Shown: positions 41,611 to 54,144, counted from the first letter of the stretch. The stretch is 64,000 bases of DNA from Carboxylicivirga sediminis (GCF_018156225.1 NZ_JAGTAR010000008.1:1-64000), one strand, 5' to 3'. Program-made: numbers and translations. Notes: generated by a model from the letters alone, not told the origin.

Positions 41611-43224
41611 ATGCAAAAGTTACTATTGTTAGGAGATGAAGCTATTGCCCAGGGAGCTATTGATGCCGGTTTATCAGGTGTATATGCTTATCCGGGAACG
41701 CCTTCTACTGAGATTACTGAATATATTCAGGATTCGAAAATTGCAAAAGAGCGTAATATTCATAGTAAGTGGTCAAGCAATGAAAAAACGGCTATGGAGT
41801 CTGCTTTAGGTATGGCCTATGCTGGTAAGCGTGCCATGACTTGTATGAAACATGTGGGATTGAACGTGGCAGCTGATGCTTTTATTAACGCAGCAATTAC
41901 CGGTGTAAATGGCGGATTTGTTGTGGTGGCAGCTGATGATCCTTCGATGCACTCAAGCCAAAATGAGCAAGATAGTCGCGTGTATGGTAAGTTTGCAATG
42001 ATTCCAATTTTAGAGCCGGTTAATCAGCAGGAAGCTTACGACATGACATATGCAGCTTTTGAAATGTCAGAGAAGTTCAACGTGCCGGTCATGATTCGTA
42101 TTACGACTCGTTTGGCACATTCGCGTGCCGGTGTTGTTCGTAAGCCTTTGTTGGATGAGAAAACAGTATGCCTGCCAAAGGACCCAACGCAATTTGTTTT
42201 ACTGCCTTCAATAGCCCGTCGTAATTATAAGAAACTGATTGAGACTCGCCCTGATTTGGAGAAGATCTCAATGGAATCGCCATATAACACTTATACCGAT
42301 GCTTCGGATCGTTCATTGGGAATTATCGCATGCGGTATAGCGCACAACTATCTGATGGAAAACTTCCAGGATAAAGCATTGAATCACCCTGTGTTGAAAT
42401 TGTCGCAATACCCAATGCCTCGTAAGGATATTGAGCGTATGGTGAATGAGTGTGATAAGATTTTAGTGCTGGAAGATGGGTATCCTGTAATTGAAGAGTT
42501 GCTTAAAGGTTATCAGGAAGCCGGAACACCTGTGATTGGCCGATTGGATGGAACTTTACCACGTGACGGTGAATTAAATCCTAATATTGTGGCTGCAGCT
42601 TTAGGATTGCCAATTGAAGAAGGGGATGTAGTGCCTGATTTACTGGTTGGCCGACCTCCTGCAATGTGCAAAGGATGTGGACACATTGATGCGTATAAAG
42701 CCCTTAATATAGCTTTGGAATCGTATGGTCCGGGACGTGTTTTTGCCGATATTGGTTGTTACACACTTGGCGCTTTACCTCCTTATAATGCAGTGAACTC
42801 ATGCGTTGACATGGGCGCTTCCATTACGATGGCCAAAGGAGCTGCTGATGCTGGTCTAGTGCCTGCTGTAGCAGTTATTGGAGACTCTACATTTACACAC
42901 TCTGGCATGACAGGCCTGCTGGATGCTGTTAACGAAGGTACGCCAATTACCGTTATTGTTTCGGATAACTATACTACGGGTATGACAGGAGGTCAGGATT
43001 CACAGGCGCTGGGTCACCTGGAGCAAATCATTGAAGGTATTGGCGTTGATCCTGAACATATCAGAGTGTTTAAGCCAACAGCAGCCAACCTCGATGAGAT
43101 GGTGAATATTATTAAAGAAGAGTTCGATTACCAGGGCGTGTCAGTGATTATTCCTCGTCGTCAATGTATTCAAACACTTCGAAATAAGAGCCTCGTGTTG
43201 AAAGTTAAAGAGTTAGGATTGTAA
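41611..43224 (+). CDS. iorA: Indolepyruvate ferredoxin oxidoreductase alpha subunit, without C-terminal ferredoxin domain
   Basis: IorA, with IorB, oxidatively decarboxylates aryl pyruvates from aromatic amino acids to acyl-CoA using thiamine diphosphate and ferredoxin, or runs in reverse. The 537-residue protein has the N-terminal pyrimidine-binding domain (GVYAYPGTPSTEITEYI) and the TPP-binding C-domain (MCKGCGHIDAYKAL and GDSTFTHSGMTGLLDA). It ends at VSVIIPRRQCIQTLRNKS... VKELGL without the two 4Fe-4S CxxCxxC motifs found in archaeal IorA. The electron acceptor must therefore dock differently or be separate. iorB follows 64 bp later. Confidence 0.94.
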   Translation: MQKLLLLGDEAIAQGAIDAGLSGVYAYPGTPSTEITEYIQDSKIAKERNIHSKWSSNEKTAMESALGMAYAGKRAMTCMKHVGLNVAADAFINAAITGVNGGFVVVAADDPSMHSSQNEQDSRVYGKFAMIPILEPVNQQEAYDMTYAAFEMSEKFNVPVMIRITTRLAHSRAGVVRKPLLDEKTVCLPKDPTQFVLLPSIARRNYKKLIETRPDLEKISMESPYNTYTDASDRSLGIIACGIAHNYLMENFQDKALNHPVLKLSQYPMPRKDIERMVNECDKILVLEDGYPVIEELLKGYQEAGTPVIGRLDGTLPRDGELNPNIVAAALGLPIEEGDVVPDLLVGRPPAMCKGCGHIDAYKALNIALESYGPGRVFADIGCYTLGALPPYNAVNSCVDMGASITMAKGAADAGLVPAVAVIGDSTFTHSGMTGLLDAVNEGTPITVIVSDNYTTGMTGGQDSQALGHLEQIIEGIGVDPEHIRVFKPTAANLDEMVNIIKEEFDYQGVSVIIPRRQCIQTLRNKSLVLKVKELGL

Positions 43225-43288
43225 AAAGTAGTGCTCAGCGACTAGTGCGCAATGCACTATGCAGCGAGTATAGTTAAAAATAAAAGAA

Positions 43289-43882
43289 ATGAAATCAGAT
43301 ATAGTTTTAGCAGGTGTTGGCGGTCAAGGTATACTGTCCATTGCTGCAACCATAGGAATGGCTGCTGTAGATAAAGATTTGCACTTAAAGCAGGCTGAGG
43401 TTCACGGTATGAGTCAGCGAGGTGGCGATGTGCAATCGCATTTGCGCGTAAGTAGCAACCCTATTGCTTCAGATCTTATTCCTAAAGGAAAAGCAGATAT
43501 CATCTTATCTGTAGAGCCAATGGAGTCTCTGCGTTATCTGCCGTACTTGTCAAAAAGCGGATGGTTAGTAACCAATACCACACCATTTGTCAATATCCCT
43601 AATTACCCTGAAATGGAAGTGGTGATGGCAAAGATTGCTGAACAGCCTAATCACATTGCCATTGATGCCGATAAAATTGCTTCAGAAGTGGCTACAAAGC
43701 GCTCATCAAATATTGTGATGCTTGGGGCTGCTTCACCTTTTATTGATATTGAATTCAGTGCTCTGGAAGAAGGGTTGAGAAAGATTTTTGGTCGCAAAGG
43801 AGATGCTGTAGTAGAGTCTAATATTAGTGCATTACGCGCTGGCAGGGCTGCTACTGAAGAAATTCTGGCAAGCCGCAATTAA
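43289..43882 (+). CDS. iorB: Indolepyruvate ferredoxin oxidoreductase beta subunit
   Basis: The 197-residue gamma-domain protein has the hallmark IVLAGVGGQGILSIA and EVHGMSQRGGDVQSHLR, which form part of the CoA and TPP sites in the IorAB complex. It lies 64 bp downstream of iorA and is followed by a terminator. Together they point to fermentation of aromatic amino acids, or synthesis of aryl pyruvates, under low-oxygen conditions. Confidence 0.94.
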   Translation: MKSDIVLAGVGGQGILSIAATIGMAAVDKDLHLKQAEVHGMSQRGGDVQSHLRVSSNPIASDLIPKGKADIILSVEPMESLRYLPYLSKSGWLVTNTTPFVNIPNYPEMEVVMAKIAEQPNHIAIDADKIASEVATKRSSNIVMLGAASPFIDIEFSALEEGLRKIFGRKGDAVVESNISALRAGRAATEEILASRN

Positions 43883-43914
43883 GCTCACACAATAACCGAC
43901 ATAAATGAACACAG

Positions 43915-43946
43915 GCCAGTTACCTTATGGGTAGCTGGCTTTTTTT
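43915..43946 (+). terminator. Terminator of iorAB
   Basis: A 9-bp stem with one wobble (43915-43923 with 43931-43939) is followed by seven T. Confidence 0.8.
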
Positions 43947-43948
43947 GT

Positions 43949-43977
43949 GTAAACATTTTCTCACCCTTGATGTTTAC
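43949..43977. repeat. Inverted repeat between iorB terminator and the giant adhesin gene
   Basis: GTAAACAT (43949-43956) and ATGTTTAC (43970-43977) are perfect 8-bp arms around a 13-nt spacer, right after the iorB terminator. No T-run follows. It could be an operator or a second hairpin. The remaining 148 bp up to the adhesin gene show nothing else I can name. Confidence 0.4.
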
Positions 43978-44125
43978 GTCTGGGCTTTCATTCGTCAGGT
44001 TTAAAAAGGGGTTCATCAGGTAGGAGATAACGTTTGCCATATATAGGTATTTATACTAAACCTCACGGAATGTTATGCGTAATAGTGGTTTGGAAATAAA
44101 AGGAACAATAATAAAATAGTATCTA

Positions 44126-47100
44126 TTGATGAATTGTGTATTGAAGTGGACAGTTCTTGTGGCACTTTTAAGTTCGTTTAGCTACTTGCGGGCGCAAGAA
44201 ATATGTAATAATGGTATTGATGATGATGGAGATGGTTTAGTTGATCATTTCGATCCGGATTGTGATGGTGCCAGCGGAGGGGAATATTTTTATTTCGGAC
44301 AGCCCATACCTGGCTGTCGTGAAAAGCCACCCGTACTGGAACGTTACACCTTAGTAGAAAAGTATAATACTAAAGTTGCCAATTCACCGGACCCCAATAA
44401 TCCAACACATGTTTATCCGACTGACCAGCGTTGTGGAATGTTCATTGGCGATATGGATAATGACGGGATACCTGATATTGTTTCAAAAGATCCGCAGGCT
44501 AAAAAAATACTGATTTTCAACGGGCTTAATGGTGTATTTAAGGCTGAGGTGACGGGTGTGACGTCAACAACATACTCGCAATTAGCCATAGGTGATGTGG
44601 ATGCCAACGACACTAAAAAAGATGTATTTAATGTTAGCAATGCCAAGGAGCTTGGTCGCTATAGTTATGATTACACTACCAAAAGTTTTGTTCAGGAATG
44701 GTTAAATACCACAGAGCTCACAGAGGTAAATCATCAAACACCTCAACTGGCAGATTTTAATGGGGATGGCAGGCCTGAAGTGTATGTGGGTAACCAGGTT
44801 TTTGATGCGCAAACGGGGAAATGCCTCATAAATAAAAATAACACCTTAAACTTTGGTTCAATTCCCGGAAATAGTGCTAAAGACTCTTACACGTTTGCAT
44901 ATGATATTTTTAAACCAGGTGATGTTGTTCCAAATGGTGGTGGTGCAGTATTTGACTCTAAAGCGGCTGGTCTTGAGTTAATAGCTGGTAACGCAGTTTA
45001 TTTGGTGGACTTTGATCCCAATGGAGCTGCTAACAATGGGGCACTTTCGGTTGGCGTTGAAGTGCCCATCGCAGGTTTAACAAATGGTGATGGTTTCACT
45101 AGTATTGGTGATTTAGATAATGATAATCGCATCGATGTAGTGGTTAGTAGTAATGATGGAGCCGGCGCAGTTATTTATGCCTATAATCCCTATACTGCTT
45201 CACAAATAGGTTCTAACTTCAGTATTGGCAATAGTTCTGTGCGTACTGGTCGTTGTAATTTAGCTGATTTTGACGGTGATAAGCAAATTGAGATAGGTGT
45301 TGCCGGCAAAAGCACTTATGTAGTTATCGAATATGATAGAGATTTAAGCGTCTTATCAGAAAAGTGGCGTAAGAATGTTGATGACCCGTCGCAAATGACC
45401 GGTAGTACGGTTTTTGACTTTGAGGGCGATGGAAAGGCTGAAGTGGTTTATTCCGATGAGCAAACACTTTATGTATGGCGAGGCGAAGATGGATACGAGA
45501 TTGCATCGGTGCCATCTCCGTCAGGTACACGAACTGATTATCCTTTGGTAGCTGATGTAGATGATGACGGACAGGCAGAAATTATAATATCAGCACAGGA
45601 TCAAATGGATCCTGGCAATAGTCCGGGAAAAAGCTTTATTTCCGTATATCGTTCTAAAGACGCACCATGGGTGGCTGCACGCGAAACCTGGAATCAGCAT
45701 GGTTATATTGTTACTAATGTAGGTCCTGAGTTAGCCATTCCTGCCAACCAGCAAGAAATTGTGAATTATAACTTCTTTCAGGAATTTAACGAAGCATTTA
45801 ATGGATTCCTGGTTCAAACAACTTTCTTAACCGATTGGGCCGAACCAACATTTGCTGTGGGCGATCTTACTACTGAAAATGTGATTATTAACCTGGATCA
45901 ATGTGTAGCTCAGAAAGATGTGACATTTACAGTGACACTCCAAAATAATGGTGATTGGAAGACACCAAGAAATACCCCAATTGCCGTTTTTGACGGTGAC
46001 CCTTATGAAACAACAGCCCGTTACCTGGGTACATTCTATACACCCGAAAATGTTGAGGTAGGCGGTACGTTAGATGTTGAACATACTGTTACAGACTGGG
46101 ATGGTGATGGTTGGATGAACTTATATGTTCTGGCTAATCATTATGAAGAAACCTTAAACCCTGGCGATTTATTACCAGCTAAACTTAAAAAAAATAATTC
46201 GCCAACGCTTGAGTGTAATTACGTCAACAATGTAGGTTTTATTGTGAAAATTGAGAATTGTAACGTTTCCAACGCTCCCCAAATCGATTTAGATAGAGAT
46301 AATAGTTCCGGCACTTCGGGCAATGATTATACAACTGCTTTTGCCATTCAGGATGATGTAGCTAATATTGTTCCGGTTCTTATTAGTGAGCCAGATGTAC
46401 TTGTGGCCGATGATAATGATGATCACATGCAAGGGGCCAATATCAAAATAACTAATCTGCTCGACACGGGTTATGAATTCTTAGATCACCCTTCTCTTGG
46501 GTCCTCAGTTGGTAGCATTTCAATTACTGCTGTTAGTGATGGTGAAATTAGGTTGAGCGGAAATGGAACTCTTGAAGAGTACGAAAACATCATCAAATCG
46601 ATCACGTATGAAAACCGAAAAACGTCCGGAATTAACCAAGCCGATAGAATTATTGATGTTAAAGTTAATGATGGTATTTATGATAGTAATGTTGCTAAGT
46701 CAACTATTCTTTTAAAAGTTGAACCCAACCTGGATCTAGATTCTGATGACTCATCTGTGGCTGGAAGAGATTTCGAAACAACTTTTACAGAAGGAGGCGC
46801 ACTAATACCAGTTGTTGATACGGATGTTATTATTAACACAGATGGTGATATTAACCTTCAAAGCGTATCGGTAAAGCTAACTAATATTTTAAACGGAGTT
46901 GATGAGAGCTTATCAGTTGTGGGTACTTTACCTGCAGGAATTAGTGTTACAACAGCGTATGAAAATGGTATTGGCGTTATAGAATTATCAGGCGATGCTT
47001 CCGCTGTTGATTATCAAACTGCGCTAAAACAAATTCACTACAATAATACATCACATAATCCCAATACAACATCACGCGTATTGGAGCTAAAGGTTAATGA

Positions 47101-50100
47101 TGGCTACCTGGAGAGTTTAGTGGCCAATACAACCATTACGATTATTGCCGTTAATGATGCCCCGTTTATCAGTGGGCCAACCACTAGTGCTGTATATGAT
47201 CGTCAGGCGGCAACACCGGTGCTACTTGCTCCAACCATCAGCATAACTGATAAAGATGATTCAGATATTCACTCCCTCATTATTGAAATAACCGCAGGTT
47301 GGGATCCTTTAGATGCTTTAACTGATTCATATAGTGGTTCAACCTTATCAGTTGTTAATGATGGAAATGGTAAAATAACAGTTACCGGTCCGGCAGCAAT
47401 TAATGAGTTCGAGGCTTATATTGCCGGGATTAAATTTAGCAGTACTACAGCTCTCTCAGGAGTTCGGACAGCAAGCATCTATGTGGTTAAAGATCGCAAT
47501 ACAGCCGAAGGTTTAAGTAGTAATGTTTATACCAGAATCATTAGTATCGATACACCGGGTAATGATGCCCCAATTGCAGGTGATGACCAATATCAAGCCA
47601 ATGAAGATGTTGTTTTGAATATTGCAGATGTATCCGGTTTATTAAGAAATGATTCAGATCCTGATGTAGCAGATAATCCAATAGTTACATTGGTTGGTGG
47701 AGCGGGCGCTAATCCGTACAATGGAGCTTATGGTACTTTGGATTGGAGTTCTTCAGGTGCATTCATCTATACACAAAAAGCAGGTAATACTGAATTAGGA
47801 GTTGGGCAAACTATGGTTGAAACAGTTACTTACACAATTAGTGATGGTAATGGGGGAACAGATCAGGGAACGATTAGCATCACCATAAATGGAGTTAATG
47901 ATGACCCGGTTGCCAATGATGATAACCATAGTGTTGATGAAAATGGTTCCATTACAGTGAATGGAGCAAGTGGTCTTATTTCCAATGATACGGATGTGAA
48001 TACACCCAACGATGTCCTGTTAGTGCAATCAATCGAAGGTACATCAACGGGTAGTAATGTAGGAACCTATGGAACGTTAGTATGGAGTTCATTGGGTGAT
48101 TTTACTTATACGCCGGATAACTCAAATCCATTAGTAAGTCAGATGGTTGCAGGCGAAAGTATTGTTGAAATATTTTCATATATCATGCACGATGGTCATG
48201 GAGGAACAGCAAGTGCTGATTTAATTATTACCATCGATGGTGAAGATGATGCACCCGTTATATCTGCTAATAATGTAAGCCTGGCTGAAGGTGTTACAAC
48301 AGTCCAGACTGTAACGGCAACAGATGAAGATTCCAATGAGACAAAATTATTCTCAGTATCGGGTACTGATGCTGATGATTTTAATATTGATCCAGCAACA
48401 GGAGAATTGAGCTTTAAAAATCCAACGGACTATGAAAATCCAACGGATAATGGATCCAACAATATATATAACATCACAGTTACTGTAGAAGATAAAGGGG
48501 GCTTAACAGATTCAAAAGATATAATCATTTCTGTAACTAACATAATTGATGCGCTGTCACTTCAATTTTCTGCAGCTTACTATGCAGATGTCGAGAATTC
48601 AGGAGGTAATATTCCTGTAGTTGTAGCAAGCGGAGAGCTTATACCTACGGATGTTACTGTTAATGCCAGTGTTACTGGTGGTAATGCGACAATAACTGAT
48701 GATTATACACATACAGCATTGGTTACAATTCCGGCTGGAGATTATACCACGCCTCAAAATATAGCTTTGAGTTTGGCTATTGTTGATGAAAGTTTGGCTG
48801 AAGAGGATGAAACAGTCACTTTCGAGTTATCAGGACAAACAGCAGGCGTGCGTCTTGGATCGCAAAAGACCACAACTTACACCATTCAAAATGATGATGT
48901 TCCATCCATATCTTTAAGTCTGGTGGGTTCTCCAATATTAGAAAATGGCGGAATCGCCACAATTACAGCAAGCTCTGATATTTTAAGTGCAAACGACATT
49001 GTTGTTAATTTATCTAACACCGGAACAGCAACAAATATCGTTGATTATGCAATGGCTGGTTCAATTACGATTCCGGCTGGTCAATCAAGTGCTTCTGTTT
49101 CTTTAACCGCCGTTCAAGATGTATTGGATGAAGCTAACGAGACGGTTATCACTGACATTGCAACAGTAACTAATGGAGTGGAGAATGGAACACAGCAGGT
49201 AACCACTACAATCACCGATGATGATGATGCACCAACAGTTAGCCTATCCGTTGATAATGCCACAATAGCAGAAAATGGGGGCGTGGCAACTGTCACAGCA
49301 AGCATTGATGCTGTATCAGCCTTGCCTGTAACAATAATATTAGCCTACTCAGGTACAGCCACATTAGGTGGAACCGATGTTACTGCTACAGTTGGTACCA
49401 ATGCCAATTCTGTCACTGAAATAGTTATTCCCGCTGGCTCAACAATTGGAACAGTAACTATTACTGCAGCGCAGGACGTGCTGGATGAAGCCGATGAAAC
49501 AGTCATTGTTGATATCGATAATGTGGTGAATGCCATTGAAGCAAGTGCTCAGCAAGTGACTACAACCATTACTGATGATGATAACACACCGGTAATTACT
49601 TTTGTAGCTGCCTCATCTGCTGGTGATGAGTCGGTAAACAGCACCGATCTTCAGGTAGATTTATCAGCCGCCAGCGGTTTGGTTGTGAGCGTAGATTATT
49701 CTGTAAGCGGAACTGCCTCGGGTACTGGTGTTGATTATACTTTGGCCAACGGAACATTAACATTGCCGGCCGGAACAACAACCGATCATATTACAATTGC
49801 CGGTATTGTCGATGATCTACTGGATGAAGACAATGAAACGGTGGTTGTTACTTTATCCAATCCAGTTAATGCGACTTTAGGATCGAATGCTGTTCATACT
49901 TATACGATTACTGATAACGATAACACACCGATAATTAATTTTGCAGCTGCCTCATCTGCTGGTGATGAGTCGGTAAACAGTGCCGCTCTTCAGGTGGATT
50001 TATCTGCAGCGAGCGCTTTGGTTGTGAGTGTTGATTATTCTGTAACCGGAACTGCCACGGGCACTGGTGTTGATTATACTTTGGCCAACGGCACATTAAC

Positions 50101-53100
50101 ATTGCCGGCCGGAAAAACAACTGATAATATTACGATTGCCGGTATTGTCGATGATCTGCTGGATGAAGACAATGAAACGGTGGTTGTAACTTTATCCAAT
50201 CCAGTTAATGCGACTCTAGGAGCGAATGCAGTTCATACCTATACGATTACTGATAACGATAATATGCCAAACGTGACGTTATCTGTTGATAAGGTAGTAA
50301 TTGCAGAAGATGGTGGCGTGGCAACAATTACAGCTAGCATTGATGCAGTGTCAGGCTTGCCGGTGACCATTACTTTAGCCTACTCAGGTACAGCCACTTT
50401 AGACGGAACTGATGCCACAACGGCTGCTGGCACCAATGCCAATTCAGCTAACGAGATTGTTATCCCGCCCGGCTCAACAAGCGGAACAGTGACTATTACA
50501 TCTGCTGCTGATGCCATTTATGAAGGAAATGAAACCGTTATTATTGATGTCGATAATGTAGTAAACGCTGCAGAAACAACAACTCAGCAAAAGATGGTTG
50601 AAATTACAGATGGCCAGTCACAACCAACCGTAACGTTAGAGTTAACTGGTTCGCCTTTCTCAGAGAACGGAGGTACAGCTAATGTTAAGGCTGTTTTAAG
50701 CCATGTGAGTGTTGAAGATGTTCAGGTTGAAGTGACATTATCAGGAACAGCAGCTGTAACCGACTATAACGCAACACCGCTTAACCTGATAATTCCGGCT
50801 TTAGTCACTGAAGCAACAATCACATTAACCGGGGTTAATGATATTGAAGCAGAAGGTGATGAAACAGTTATTGCGGACATTACAAACGTCGTAAATGGCT
50901 CTGAAGATGGCGTTCAACAGGTAACAGCTATTATATCAGATGATGATGTCGCTGGTTTAACTGTTGTAGTAAGCGGCGGAAGTAATGAAACAAGCGAAGA
51001 CAAAACAACAGATAGCTTTGAGGTGGTGTTAAATACTCAACCTGCAAATGATGTGGTCATTAATATTACCGGATTAGATGCTACGGAAGGAGAACTAAGT
51101 GCAACATCACTCACATTCACCAATGCCGATTGGGATCAAGCTCAAATGGTTACTATTACTGGTAAAGATGATAATCTCATTGATGGCACAATTGATTACG
51201 TGCTAACATTGGTGGTTGATAATATAAGTTCAGACGATGCCTACGATGATTTATCAACCACAACAACTGTTCGTAATCTGGATAATGATGTTGCTGATTT
51301 TACATTAAGTAAAAACACTTTATCGACCAATGAAAATGGAGCGACTGATGACTTTACAATTGTGTTAACAGCTGAACCGGTAAATAATGTTGTGCTGTTG
51401 CTTTCAGAGTCGGATGATGAAGGAACAGTGGTTAGTCCGGTAACTTTTACGCCAGCTAATTGGAACAAGCCACAGACAGTTGTTGTGACACCTGAGGATG
51501 ACTTAATAGTTGATGGTGACCAAACCTATGACATTACAATAAGTGTTGATGCAGCCAACAGTGATGATGGTTTTGATTTGGTGACCTCTAAAATAATATC
51601 AGTAACCAATATTGATAATGATACTGCAGGACTGAGCGTTACACAAAGTGATGGTTCAACCGGGACCTCGGAAAGTGGCGCAAGCGATAGTTTCGATGTG
51701 GTACTATATACACAACCAATCAGCAATGTGGTGATAATTATTAGTGGTATTGATGCAACAGAAGGAAGCCTGGATGTAACCAGCTTAACATTCACGCCGG
51801 CCAACTGGAACATTGCTCAAACGGTAACGGTAACAGGTCAGAATGATTCGGAGATAGATGGCGATATTAATTATACATTAAAGCTATCCGTTGATAATGC
51901 CAACTCGGATGATGCATATGATGGTTTAAGCGAAGTGGTTGAAGTTACCAATATTGATGATGATTCAGCAAATTCGGCTCCGTTTGCCAATGATGACATA
52001 GCAAGTATTCAGGAAGGTGATGTTTTAAATGGTACATCTGTACTTAATAATGATAGCGATCCTGATAATCATAACCTGGTGGTTAACACCACGCCTGTTG
52101 TTAATGTTACTCATGGAACACTGGTCTTAAATGTCGATGGATCATTTGTTTATACACCCAACCATCGTTTCTTTGGAACCGACTCATTTACCTATGAGGT
52201 ATGTGATGATGCCTCTGAATCAAAGTGTGCAACAGCTACAGTTACTATTACTGTCACTGAAAATACGGATAGAGATAACGATGGTATTGATAATGATCGT
52301 GAGGGTGATGATGATTTGGATGGCGATGGAATCCCCAATGATGAGGATGAAGATGCTGATGGGGATGGTATACTGGATAGCGAAGAAGGAGATGTGGATA
52401 CTGATGGCGACGGAACGCCAGACTACAAAGATTTAGATTCTGATGACGATGGTATCCTGGATGAAGATGAAGGGAATGGCGATACAGATGGTGATGGTTT
52501 GGAGGATTACCGTGATGATGATTCTGATGACGATGGTATTCAGGATAGTGAAGAAGGTGATGTGGATAGCGATGGTGACGGAACACCAGACTATAAGGAT
52601 TTAGATTCTGATGATGATGGTATCCTGGATGAAGACGAAGGGAATGGCGATACTGATGGTGATGGTTTGGAGGATTTCCGTGATGAAGATTCAGATGACG
52701 ATGGCATTCTGGATAGCGAAGAAGGTGATGTGGATACCGATGGCGACGGAACACCAGATTACAAGGATTTGGATTCAGATGACGATGGTGTACTTGATGC
52801 CGATGAATCGAAAGGTGACTGCGACAGAGATGGTATTCCGGATCGCATAGATGAGGATAATTGCTACGATGAATTGGAGGTATTGGAAGGCTTCTCGCCA
52901 AACGGAGATGGGGTTAACGATAACTTTATAATCGCGTGGCTGGACCAGTACAATAAAGTCAGTTTCGAAGTATTTAACCGTTGGGGGAACATTGTCTACC
53001 GCAAAGATAAGTACCAGAATGATTGGAATGGTATCTCAAATATTGGCTTTTCTATTGGAGATGAATTACCGGTTGGTACTTACTACTACATCATTGTGGT

Positions 53101-53149
53101 AGAAGATACCGGAGAAAAGTTGCAAGGCTATATTTACCTGAATCGATAA
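44126..53149 (+). CDS. Giant repeat-built surface adhesin with type IX secretion (CHU_C, type B) C-terminal domain
   Basis: The 3007-residue protein begins with a signal peptide (about residues 1-24) and a [20 protein letters not shown] calcium-loop motif. Next come FG-GAP/VCBS propeller-like repeats (about 105-485, e.g. [17 protein letters not shown]) and cadherin/VCBS-like modules (about 715-1472, e.g. [17 protein letters not shown]). At least seven Calx-beta-like modules (about 1490-2275) are followed by three further related beta modules (about 2275-2615). One more cadherin-like module and Asp-rich thrombospondin type 3-like calcium repeats (about 2714-2920) precede the C-terminal gliding-motility-associated domain (about 2920-3007, starting [14 protein letters not shown]). 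The last marks secretion by the type IX system. The trio with PorP/SprF and OmpA genes mirrors SprB-type loci. Confidence 0.95.
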   Translation: MMNCVLKWTVLVALLSSFSYLRAQEICNNGIDDDGDGLVDHFDPDCDGASGGEYFYFGQPIPGCREKPPVLERYTLVEKYNTKVANSPDPNNPTHVYPTDQRCGMFIGDMDNDGIPDIVSKDPQAKKILIFNGLNGVFKAEVTGVTSTTYSQLAIGDVDANDTKKDVFNVSNAKELGRYSYDYTTKSFVQEWLNTTELTEVNHQTPQLADFNGDGRPEVYVGNQVFDAQTGKCLINKNNTLNFGSIPGNSAKDSYTFAYDIFKPGDVVPNGGGAVFDSKAAGLELIAGNAVYLVDFDPNGAANNGALSVGVEVPIAGLTNGDGFTSIGDLDNDNRIDVVVSSNDGAGAVIYAYNPYTASQIGSNFSIGNSSVRTGRCNLADFDGDKQIEIGVAGKSTYVVIEYDRDLSVLSEKWRKNVDDPSQMTGSTVFDFEGDGKAEVVYSDEQTLYVWRGEDGYEIASVPSPSGTRTDYPLVADVDDDGQAEIIISAQDQMDPGNSPGKSFISVYRSKDAPWVAARETWNQHGYIVTNVGPELAIPANQQEIVNYNFFQEFNEAFNGFLVQTTFLTDWAEPTFAVGDLTTENVIINLDQCVAQKDVTFTVTLQNNGDWKTPRNTPIAVFDGDPYETTARYLGTFYTPENVEVGGTLDVEHTVTDWDGDGWMNLYVLANHYEETLNPGDLLPAKLKKNNSPTLECNYVNNVGFIVKIENCNVSNAPQIDLDRDNSSGTSGNDYTTAFAIQDDVANIVPVLISEPDVLVADDNDDHMQGANIKITNLLDTGYEFLDHPSLGSSVGSISITAVSDGEIRLSGNGTLEEYENIIKSITYENRKTSGINQADRIIDVKVNDGIYDSNVAKSTILLKVEPNLDLDSDDSSVAGRDFETTFTEGGALIPVVDTDVIINTDGDINLQSVSVKLTNILNGVDESLSVVGTLPAGISVTTAYENGIGVIELSGDASAVDYQTALKQIHYNNTSHNPNTTSRVLELKVNDGYLESLVANTTITIIAVNDAPFISGPTTSAVYDRQAATPVLLAPTISITDKDDSDIHSLIIEITAGWDPLDALTDSYSGSTLSVVNDGNGKITVTGPAAINEFEAYIAGIKFSSTTALSGVRTASIYVVKDRNTAEGLSSNVYTRIISIDTPGNDAPIAGDDQYQANEDVVLNIADVSGLLRNDSDPDVADNPIVTLVGGAGANPYNGAYGTLDWSSSGAFIYTQKAGNTELGVGQTMVETVTYTISDGNGGTDQGTISITINGVNDDPVANDDNHSVDENGSITVNGASGLISNDTDVNTPNDVLLVQSIEGTSTGSNVGTYGTLVWSSLGDFTYTPDNSNPLVSQMVAGESIVEIFSYIMHDGHGGTASADLIITIDGEDDAPVISANNVSLAEGVTTVQTVTATDEDSNETKLFSVSGTDADDFNIDPATGELSFKNPTDYENPTDNGSNNIYNITVTVEDKGGLTDSKDIIISVTNIIDALSLQFSAAYYADVENSGGNIPVVVASGELIPTDVTVNASVTGGNATITDDYTHTALVTIPAGDYTTPQNIALSLAIVDESLAEEDETVTFELSGQTAGVRLGSQKTTTYTIQNDDVPSISLSLVGSPILENGGIATITASSDILSANDIVVNLSNTGTATNIVDYAMAGSITIPAGQSSASVSLTAVQDVLDEANETVITDIATVTNGVENGTQQVTTTITDDDDAPTVSLSVDNATIAENGGVATVTASIDAVSALPVTIILAYSGTATLGGTDVTATVGTNANSVTEIVIPAGSTIGTVTITAAQDVLDEADETVIVDIDNVVNAIEASAQQVTTTITDDDNTPVITFVAASSAGDESVNSTDLQVDLSAASGLVVSVDYSVSGTASGTGVDYTLANGTLTLPAGTTTDHITIAGIVDDLLDEDNETVVVTLSNPVNATLGSNAVHTYTITDNDNTPIINFAAASSAGDESVNSAALQVDLSAASALVVSVDYSVTGTATGTGVDYTLANGTLTLPAGKTTDNITIAGIVDDLLDEDNETVVVTLSNPVNATLGANAVHTYTITDNDNMPNVTLSVDKVVIAEDGGVATITASIDAVSGLPVTITLAYSGTATLDGTDATTAAGTNANSANEIVIPPGSTSGTVTITSAADAIYEGNETVIIDVDNVVNAAETTTQQKMVEITDGQSQPTVTLELTGSPFSENGGTANVKAVLSHVSVEDVQVEVTLSGTAAVTDYNATPLNLIIPALVTEATITLTGVNDIEAEGDETVIADITNVVNGSEDGVQQVTAIISDDDVAGLTVVVSGGSNETSEDKTTDSFEVVLNTQPANDVVINITGLDATEGELSATSLTFTNADWDQAQMVTITGKDDNLIDGTIDYVLTLVVDNISSDDAYDDLSTTTTVRNLDNDVADFTLSKNTLSTNENGATDDFTIVLTAEPVNNVVLLLSESDDEGTVVSPVTFTPANWNKPQTVVVTPEDDLIVDGDQTYDITISVDAANSDDGFDLVTSKIISVTNIDNDTAGLSVTQSDGSTGTSESGASDSFDVVLYTQPISNVVIIISGIDATEGSLDVTSLTFTPANWNIAQTVTVTGQNDSEIDGDINYTLKLSVDNANSDDAYDGLSEVVEVTNIDDDSANSAPFANDDIASIQEGDVLNGTSVLNNDSDPDNHNLVVNTTPVVNVTHGTLVLNVDGSFVYTPNHRFFGTDSFTYEVCDDASESKCATATVTITVTENTDRDNDGIDNDREGDDDLDGDGIPNDEDEDADGDGILDSEEGDVDTDGDGTPDYKDLDSDDDGILDEDEGNGDTDGDGLEDYRDDDSDDDGIQDSEEGDVDSDGDGTPDYKDLDSDDDGILDEDEGNGDTDGDGLEDFRDEDSDDDGILDSEEGDVDTDGDGTPDYKDLDSDDDGVLDADESKGDCDRDGIPDRIDEDNCYDELEVLEGFSPNGDGVNDNFIIAWLDQYNKVSFEVFNRWGNIVYRKDKYQNDWNGISNIGFSIGDELPVGTYYYIIVVEDTGEKLQGYIYLNR
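49583..50260 (+). repeat. Tandem 339-bp repeat inside the adhesin gene
   Basis: Two near-identical in-frame units (49583-49921 and 49922-50260) encode 113 residues each (1820-1932 and 1933-2045). Long stretches are identical at both DNA and protein level. They are flanked by a second related pair, at about 49232-49582 (residues 1703-1819) and from 50261 on (residue 2046 onward), giving the order A-B-B'-A'. This suggests recent duplication by unequal exchange. Confidence 0.85.
52388..52790 (+). repeat. 168-bp calcium-loop repeats inside the adhesin gene
   Basis: Two full units of 168 bp (52388-52555 and 52556-52723) and a partial third encode 56-residue blocks rich in DxDxDG loops, e.g. [20 protein letters not shown]. 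These would form a rigid calcium-dependent stalk just before the secretion domain. Confidence 0.85.
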
Positions 53150-53180
53150 TCAACAGTACAGAATTGTAAAGAAGAAAAAA

Positions 53181-54122
53181 ATGAAACGATTATATAAAAA
53201 TACATTGGTTGTGTTAGCCACCATGCTTTTGCTGTTATGTTCAGGTAAGGTCAGTGCGCAGCAAGAACCTTTGTACACGCAGTACATGTTTAACACAGTT
53301 TCGGTTAACCCGGCTTATGCCGGTACCCGCAATGCCATGAACCTTTTGTTGTTATCACGCATGCAGTGGACTGGTATGGCTGGCGCACCACGCACCTACG
53401 ATTTTACAATGCATACACCATTGAATAATTATAAAATGGGACTTGGACTATCGGTTGTTTCTGATAGTCACGGGCCGGTTAATAATTACTATGTGAATGT
53501 TAACTATGCCTACCGAGTTAGTTTAAGCGAGTCGCTTACCCTGTCAATGGGTATTAAAGGGGGTATTTACAACTACTATGTCAACCTATCTGATATAAAC
53601 GTTGGAGATAGCGATGTGGCGTTTATGGATAATGTGGAGCAACGTTTTCAGCCCAATGCTGGTCTGGGTTTATACATGTATTCCGACAAGTTTTATGTGG
53701 GTGCATCCGTGCCTAAACTGATTCAGACAGAGCTAAGTGGCGATCAGTCGTCTTATGGCTCCACCAGCGACCTGAAACAGCACTTCTTCCTGATGGGTGG
53801 ATATGTATTCGACCTAAACAAGGATTTGAAATTTAAACCATCGTTAATAACCAAGGTGGTGAATGGAGCACCTCCATCAACAGATCTGACGGGGCAATTC
53901 TTAATTAAGGATACCTATTGGCTCGGAGCCACCTACCGTATTGGTGATGCAGTTGCGTTTATTGGCAATATCAGGCTTAATAAGCAGCTGATGGTTGGTT
54001 ATTCGTATGATTTCACGGTATCTGCACTGAATAACTATAATAATGGTAGTCATGAAATTATCGTCAGCTACGATTTTGATGGTTTTCTTAAAAACAAGGT
54101 AAAGTCGCCAAGGTATTTCTAA
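53181..54122 (+). CDS. PorP/SprF-family type IX secretion outer-membrane protein
   Basis: The 313-residue protein has a signal peptide (about residues 1-26, ending KVSAQ), then QEPLYTQYMFNTVSVNPAYAGTRN cut to its hallmark core QYMFNTVSVNPAYAG, and a beta-barrel rich in alternating aromatic residues. SprF is needed for surface delivery of SprB in Flavobacterium, and genes of this family commonly sit directly downstream of CHU_C-tailed adhesins, as here (31 bp gap). It probably anchors or escorts the giant adhesin. Confidence 0.93.
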   Translation: MKRLYKNTLVVLATMLLLLCSGKVSAQQEPLYTQYMFNTVSVNPAYAGTRNAMNLLLLSRMQWTGMAGAPRTYDFTMHTPLNNYKMGLGLSVVSDSHGPVNNYYVNVNYAYRVSLSESLTLSMGIKGGIYNYYVNLSDINVGDSDVAFMDNVEQRFQPNAGLGLYMYSDKFYVGASVPKLIQTELSGDQSSYGSTSDLKQHFFLMGGYVFDLNKDLKFKPSLITKVVNGAPPSTDLTGQFLIKDTYWLGATYRIGDAVAFIGNIRLNKQLMVGYSYDFTVSALNNYNNGSHEIIVSYDFDGFLKNKVKSPRYF

Positions 54123-54144
54123 TCACCCCCAACAATTGAGAAAG

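Noticed and set aside
49583-52790. Direct repeats that might suggest a CRISPR array or satellite
   Set aside because: Units are 339 and 168 bp, in frame and without spacers, and encode Calx-beta and calcium-loop modules.
52254-52901. Long minus-strand open frame rich in His, Pro and Arg
   Set aside because: It is the reverse complement of the Asp-rich calcium repeats of the adhesin. GAT/GAC-rich coding DNA gives few stops and many His/Asn codons on the other strand. It has no start context.
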